From Cephalothrix spiralis (Eukaryota > Nemertea > Palaeonemertea > Archinemertea > Cephalotrichidae), in contig JAUCNG010393255.1 of NCBI GenBank assembly GCA_032353305.1, positions 1 through 10,777 of the forward strand: a DNA stretch of 10,777 nt. The letters are read 5' to 3'. Of this stretch, positions 6,756-10,777 are shown piece after piece. The notes below the pieces were generated by a model. The model saw only the letters and a program-made list of their open reading frames with translations, had not been told where the DNA came from and made no database searches. Within the stretch, counting starts at the first letter, position 1. Each line of letters starts with the position of its first letter. Position numbers and translations under genes: made by a program.

Positions 6756-7107
6756 TTTATGCAGAGTTAGGAAAAATGGAACAAATGAGAGAGAAAAACA
6801 GAAGAAAAAAATAAATAGAATAAATTTCAGCTTTATTTTTCTTTAAAAAAAAGTTATTTTGAGATATTAAAAATTGCGCTCTGGAGCGATATGTACCGCC
6901 ACCCCACCCGGGGACTTAAGCTCTGAAGGGGTTCTGTGGATCGGGACCATCCACCGATTTCTAGCGCTAGTTTCACCCTAAGCGGCGCTATTTTGACATT
7001 TCGTTAGTAACTCCTCCGCCATTTCGTTGCTTCGCTACAAAGTTCTAACTAATCGGCTCGCGGGACCGAAAAACTATTAAATCCTTTTCGCGTTAACTCT
7101 GCATAAA
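6756..7107. mobile_element. 352-bp segment framed by a perfect 14-bp inverted repeat; possible MITE
   Basis: tttatgcagagtta at 6756-6769 is repeated as its exact complement at 7094-7107. Such a match within 400 bp is not expected often by chance. The right two-thirds (about 6884-7090) is strongly CpG-rich and unlike the AT-rich surroundings, which also suggests separate origin; the left third is A-rich. Inside are a hairpin GTGGAT/ATCCAC (6936-6941, 6949-6954) and a palindrome ctagcgctag (6961-6970). No target-site duplication is evident, so transposon status is uncertain. On the minus strand an ATGGCGGAGGAG start at 7022 with a YY1-like context opens only 14 codons (MAEELLTKCQNSAA) before TAG, so a promoter/first-exon reading of the CpG-rich part is the main alternative. 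Confidence 0.35.
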
Positions 7108-7485
7108 AAGGCCTGTTATCGTGAACTGGTACACCAAAACATTCCACAATTATTATTTTCCATAAAATTAAACAAAAACAAACTTTTTAATCAGTTTCAC
7201 ATCATTGATTTTATTTCATTTTGGCTTTTTCAGTAAAGTTCATTTCATTATGCATCACAGACATACGGTACACGATATGTACTCTTTTTACTATCCCTTC
7301 ACCCTTGTTATATATGGAATGCACGATAGAATAATTTAAACTAATTACTCTAAAATCATGCACTATTTTTTTAATAAATGATATACTCTGTCCTATCAAT
7401 CCTAGATCTAGTTTAAAAAATAAAATCACATAACTGTTCATCACAAATGTCACCTAATGAATGTCCAAATTATGCGACAATGTCT
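7108..7485. other. AT-rich non-coding stretch, nothing recognised
   Basis: The 80-codon minus-strand frame at 7211-7453 is Ile/Phe/Val/Lys-rich without any motif and is taken as chance. Confidence 0.55.
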
Positions 7486-7493
7486 GAATGTCT
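7486..7493. repeat. Left 8-bp target-site duplication of the 183-bp MITE
   Basis: GAATGTCT, repeated exactly at 7677-7684, immediately outside the terminal inverted repeats. Confidence 0.75.
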
Positions 7494-7503
7494 GGTGTAG
7501 TCT

Positions 7504-7567
7504 CACTAAGCATAAATATCACTAAGCATAATTATCACTAAGCATAAATATCAATAAGCATAAATTT
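7504..7567 (+). repeat. Four 16-bp units of cactaagcataaatat
   Basis: Units start at 7504, 7520, 7536 and 7552; the second has one substitution and the fourth has two. They form the left subterminal array of the MITE. Confidence 0.9.
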
Positions 7568-7634
7568 CAAAAAACAAAATAGACCTGGCCAATGCAATCG
7601 GGTAATTCCTTTTCAACCATAGGGGTGCATTTTG

Positions 7635-7666
7635 AAATTTATGCTTAGTGATATTTATGTTTAGTG
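7635..7666 (-). repeat. Two inverted 16-bp units of cactaagcataaatat
   Basis: Inverted units at 7635-7650 and 7651-7666 form the right subterminal array. The right side has two units fewer than the left, so array length has changed since the element formed. Confidence 0.9.
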
Positions 7667-7676
7667 AGACTAAGCC

Positions 7677-7684
7677 GAATGTCT
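7677..7684. repeat. Right 8-bp target-site duplication of the 183-bp MITE
   Basis: GAATGTCT, identical to 7486-7493. Confidence 0.75.
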
Positions 7685-8092
7685 AGCGAGCAATTTATAG
7701 CTTTAAAGCTGAATACTACAATGTATACTTAATAGTGACGTCATGCAGCTAGAATGCAGTGTAAATAGCGCAAACATAACTGAATTGAAGGCAAGACATA
7801 AGATAACCAAATTTAAAATTATTATATCATATATGTCATATATCCATTTAAGAATTGATAAAAACAGAAAATTTATTATAATTTTTCAAAGATTTTGAGA
7901 TGCAGTGTGTCAAAAACAGATAATCCTACTTCACAGGTTAAAAGAGTGCAAATTAAGAACTCTGTGAACATATTATGTAGCCATAAACTAAAGACCCATT
8001 CTCACCTGTCAAAGCCTCAACCAGCATAGCAACTGCTGGCCATGAAATATGATATAATACCATGGGAACGAGGATGTTAAAGACCATCTAAA
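7685..8092. other. AT-rich non-coding stretch, nothing recognised
   Basis: No supported gene or repeat; short catatatgt words repeat near 7828-7850. Confidence 0.55.
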
Positions 8093-8283
8093 TATCTTTC
8101 TATTGATACCATTTAATATAAAATGCCGTCTTGCATGACTGAATACGAGCTATTTGAAAAAGACTAGTTAAAATAAAATAAAATTCAAGTTATGGTTAAA
8201 GCGATTAATTAGCTTGAAAAAGTATTTGATTTTCAACCAGTCTTTTTTAAATAGCAGGTTTTCATGGTATCAATAGAAAGGTA
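8093..8283. mobile_element. ~187-bp MITE with TA flanks (Tc1/mariner-like)
   Basis: A perfect 17-bp inverted repeat, ctttctattgataccat at 8096-8112 and its complement at 8264-8280, is framed at matching distance by TA (8093-8094 and 8282-8283), the target duplicated by Tc1/mariner elements. Further in, a second, imperfect inverted pair (about 26 bp, 8149-8174 with 8228-8255, core gctattt then aaaaagact) shows that much of the element can fold on itself. There is no coding capacity. A TA dinucleotide alone is weak proof of a target duplication; the superfamily is therefore tentative. Confidence 0.6.
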
Positions 8284-8864
8284 TTAATGGTGGCTACCTA
8301 ATATTTTCAAATAATCCTTAATTTGTGCACGTTTAACCTGGGACATACTATTTTGGCTAATATATGATATATTTCGAAATTTACTGTACTGGGTAACCTG
8401 AAAAGTCCAAAATTAAAGATATATCCATCTCATACAGGTTCAAAAATGTACTAAAACATTATAAGAGTGTTTTCAGAGCAAAAACTTGGTTTTCAATGTC
8501 GCAGTTCATATATTATTCGATCTGTCTATAGCCATGTTTTAAATACAATAGTAATAATAGCTTTTTCTCTACAATATAATTCTTCGTCTATAAAACTATC
8601 TTATCTCTAACTAACTTATTTATCAAATTATCATAACTAATATCTATCTAATTTATATAGCTAATATATACAAAATACAATAATATTTGACACATTTTAT
8701 GTGATTTCTATCGGGTACACATCAATTTTGTCTATGCTAATTTTAAAAAATCATGATTGTCATGTGATTAAACCACGTGACTTTTGTTAGCTAATCAGCT
8801 AGCTATCGAGTCAAAAATACATATGTTTACATTAAATTTAAGAGTACACCATTCAGCACAAGTA
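8284..8864. other. AT-rich non-coding stretch with a CACGTG E-box
   Basis: Low-complexity TA-rich sequence around 8570-8700. CACGTG (8774-8779) with catgtg ten bases upstream is an E-box pair that could be a bHLH site, but no promoter context is visible. Confidence 0.5.
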
Positions 8865-8897
8865 TTTATCGACACAATATCTGTTTTATCGACACAA
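8865..8897 (+). repeat. Detached single copy of the 20-bp minisatellite unit
   Basis: One complete unit cacaatatctgttttatcga at 8873-8892, with 8 bp of the preceding and 5 bp of the following unit, lies 434 bp before the main array. The match is exact over 33 bp, far beyond chance. Confidence 0.9.
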
Positions 8898-9330
8898 CTT
8901 CAAATTGAACAAGCAAATTAACTTTTCAAAATGTTTGAAATGGTAATTTCATTTTAAAAATAAAAATAGAATAAATCACATGTATACATCTAAATGCATC
9001 AACAAAAACATTTCATTCTTTAAAGAGTTAAAAATGATATCACACATCAAAGAGTCAAGCTAACAAGTGCATAGACTTGGTACAAAATATATATTTTAAC
9101 GGTGAATATGTAAAAGAGGAAGCTATAAACGAATTAACTTAAATATATTAAACAAAATTAATCAAGCCTTAATTGTTAACTACACCAATTATCTAGATAT
9201 TTTAAATTCACTGGCCAACTTTCTTATAAACAAGGGATTCTCAATTTCCTTGGTGTCCGTCGCTCATAAACAAGGTGACATCTAAGATAGCAGTTAGAGC
9301 TATACAAGAGCAGTGCAGCGTTACTTTTAT
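8898..9330. other. AT-rich non-coding spacer between minisatellite blocks
   Basis: Unique-looking AT-rich sequence with a few tens of bases of A-rich low complexity; nothing else supported. Confidence 0.5.
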
Positions 9331-9352
9331 ACAGATATTGTACAATATCTGT
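9331..9352. repeat. Perfect 22-bp palindrome at the left edge of the minisatellite
   Basis: All eleven base pairs match around the centre 9341/9342 (half-site acagatattgt). It forms because an inverted fragment of the unit (acagatattgt) abuts the first direct unit, so the array begins with a head-to-head junction. Confidence 0.85.
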
Positions 9353-9480
9353 TTTATCGACACAATATCTGTTTTATTGACACAATATCTGTTTTATCGA
9401 CACAATATCTGTTTTATTGACACAATATCTGTTTTATCGAAACATTATCTGTTTTATCGACACAATATCACAGGTTTTAT
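9341..9480 (+). repeat. 20-bp minisatellite, about seven units, with 40-bp higher-order period
   Basis: Units of cacaatatctgttttatcga start every 20 bp from 9341 to 9461. The 18th base alternates c, t, c, t, c (cga/tga), giving a 40-bp super-unit, before the order breaks at the sixth unit (aacattatct). The last unit is decayed (cacaatatcacagg). Because 20 is not a multiple of three, the open frame across it (9275-9499) cycles through the three readings of the unit and is an artefact. Confidence 0.9.
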
Positions 9481-10614
9481 AGCTCTACCCTACTTTTAAG
9501 ATGAGCTGTTGCTAATTAATCTTCATATTTCGTCGATAATAAGATATGTTATCAAAATTAGAATGACAAGAAAAAAAGTATAACAATATAAGAATTTGGC
9601 CTGGCTTTATATACCGGTATCCGTTTATTCTATAATTTAATCAAATTTTAAGCCATATACGTTTTAATACTTGCTCCCTCATATTTTACTAGCTGTAAAA
9701 ACCCTTACAATTAAAAACTTTATGACAACATATTGTAATGACTAGAACAAAATAAGTTTTGAACAACGTCAAATTTTGGCATCAATTAACTACAACAAGA
9801 TTAATTGAATAAATATAATGAGTAAATTTTAGGGAGGATTTTCTAATGTAGCATAATTATTGTATCCATATTCTACATAAAATCAGGAATTTATACACTA
9901 AATTCCGGAAACAATTCTAAGAGTTATTAACAAGAGCATTATTTTTAAAATAAACATCTCAAAAATTATTTTATAATGTACCTTCTTATAAGTTATATGT
10001 AATTATAAAAAATATTTCTAACTGAAATATGCTAGCTAAATTCTTAATTAAATAAGAACTAATCATGAAAAATATATACACAGACTGTTCTTTGATCATA
10101 GGGTTAATTCAAAATATGTTTTCTGAACTTCTATAGATTTTTTCTCTGAAGTGTGACAATGAAGGAAAAAATAATTCCAGATTTTCCACAACGCGCCAAT
10201 TTTTCCTAAAAATGTTGACCATGCACCGGCAGTCCGGCACTCAATTTTTGCCATTTTCCTCTGTTTTGATACTAATGTTATTTTAAATGGTGCCTTAAGC
10301 TTATATAAGTAATAATAATGGTCCTAAAAATGGTAAAAAAACAAAACAAATGAGGACAAAATTGGCAAACAACTGAAAACAGTGGAAAAAGGGGTTTTTT
10401 TTTGCCAGGTGCCCCCCCCCCCTATAATTTCCCGATTTTCGAAAAACAATTACGTAATGAAACCTATTTATTTGATTTATATCAAATTAGCAAAAGAAGT
10501 ATTTGTAAATGGAAGATATATATTCAAGATAAGAAAAAAAAAAATCTCAAAAAATTTCTTAAAAACTTGCCTAGCAACGGCCCATAGCAACAAGGATTTT
10601 TTAGGGTTTTAAAA
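9481..10614. other. AT-rich non-coding stretch, no gene seen
   Basis: Contains a palindrome ataccggtat (about 9612-9621), an 8-bp tandem ccggcagt/ccggcact (10226-10241), an A5-G4-T9 run (10386-10403), a run of eleven C (10412-10422) and long A-runs near 10534-10560. The overlapping plus-strand frames at 10382-10612 are lysine-rich by-products of the A-runs. Confidence 0.55.
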
Positions 10615-10777
10615 TAGAAGACGTCGTCGATACCATACCGGACTATTTCAGTCCATCAGGCGGTAATTGACCATTACCCCACAGGGTTGACGTGAGTCAT
10701 TACGTCATCGGCTACGTACTATGTAAGCCAACCTGGGAGCCGCCGCGACGCGGCTTCTCTTCGTCGAATAGCCCCCA
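10615..10777. promoter_or_regulatory. CpG-rich edge with AP-1/CRE-like cluster; possible promoter of a gene beyond the window
   Basis: CpG density rises sharply over the last ~160 bp. A 20-bp core at 10688-10707 packs TGACGTGA, an exact AP-1 site TGAGTCA (10693-10699) and TTACGTCA (10700-10707), so bZIP factors of the CREB/ATF and AP-1 families could bind at overlapping sites. Before it lie two small hairpins (GGACT/AGTCC 10640-10654; GGTAAT/ATTACC 10662-10678); after it lies a GC-rich hairpin GCCGCG-a-CGCGGC (10742-10754). No start codon with a sustained frame is visible before the window ends, so the direction of any gene is unknown. Confidence 0.35.

Larger units (their letters stand above)
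7494..7676. mobile_element. 183-bp hAT-like MITE with 16-bp subterminal repeats
   Basis: Terminal inverted repeats read GGTGTAGTCTCACTAAG from the left and GGCTTAGTCTCACTAAA from the right. They pass directly into 16-bp units of cactaagcataaatat: four units on the left (7504-7567) and two inverted ones on the right (7635-7666), around a 67-bp centre. A perfect 8-bp direct repeat GAATGTCT abuts both ends. Eight-base duplications, short inverted ends and repeated subterminal motifs are typical of non-autonomous hAT elements, though P and Merlin types also make about 8 bp. There is no coding capacity, so it would depend on a transposase elsewhere. Low divergence between the ends and an intact duplication suggest a fairly recent insertion. 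Confidence 0.75.

Noticed and set aside
8774-8779. E-box enhancer pair
   Set aside because: CACGTG plus a nearby catgtg is too short and without promoter context to call.
9341-9480. CRISPR array
   Set aside because: Repeats are directly adjacent with no unique spacers, and the context is eukaryotic.
9275-9499. 74-codon open frame with repeated YLFYRHNI-like peptides
   Set aside because: It is the 20-bp minisatellite read through its three phases; it has no start context or non-repeat domain.
10412-10422. G-quadruplex from the eleven-C run
   Set aside because: A single uninterrupted run without other nearby G or C tracts of suitable spacing is weak evidence for a quadruplex, and its length may be a sequencing artefact.

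Overview
The window looks like non-coding nuclear DNA of a metazoan. It is AT-rich, has no dense run of long ORFs and no bacterial gene layout, and it carries eukaryotic hallmarks: tRNA-derived SINE heads with RNA polymerase III A and B boxes, miniature inverted-repeat transposable elements (MITEs) with target-site duplications (TSDs), a decayed coding segment followed by AATAAA and an A-run, and small CpG-rich patches with vertebrate/invertebrate-type promoter motifs. An invertebrate, perhaps a mollusc such as a bivalve, is my guess from the general texture (repeated tacatgta and ataccggtat words, tRNA-derived SINEs, many MITEs). That guess is weak. I found no intact protein-coding gene.

Layout, left to right. 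1-1299: AT-rich unique sequence with only a small tandem duplication (132-164). 1300-1978: a degenerate coding segment with one stop and two frame changes, then AATAAA and A9, bracketed by an 8-bp direct repeat, so probably a retrocopy. 2553-3293: two tRNA-derived SINE-like heads pointing towards each other. 3895-4500: a foldback element whose two inverted arms are each made of eight ~15-bp units (core ttcggcccc), bracketed by a 9-bp direct repeat. 4899-5022: a candidate micro-exon on the minus strand next to a YY1/ETS promoter-like patch. 5223-5270: a 24-bp tandem duplication. 6345-6540 and 6756-7107: two CpG-rich islands, the second framed by a 14-bp inverted repeat. 7486-7684: a 183-bp MITE with a perfect 8-bp TSD and 16-bp subterminal repeats. 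8093-8283: a second type of MITE flanked by TA. 8865-9480: a 20-bp minisatellite with a 40-bp higher-order period and a detached outlier. 10615-10777: a CpG cluster with AP-1/CRE-like sites that may be the promoter edge of a gene outside the window.

The most interesting observation is that the foldback element and the 183-bp MITE, although their repeat units differ completely, share three things. Their terminal motif is nearly the same (GGTGTAG then TCT), their arms are arrays of short units in inverted orientation, and their duplicated target is almost the same octamer (GAATTTCT versus GAATGTCT). This suggests one non-autonomous transposon group, mobilised by one transposase, that tolerates exchange of its subterminal repeat arrays. 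The transposase is not in this window. No computation could be run; coordinates and matches were read by eye.
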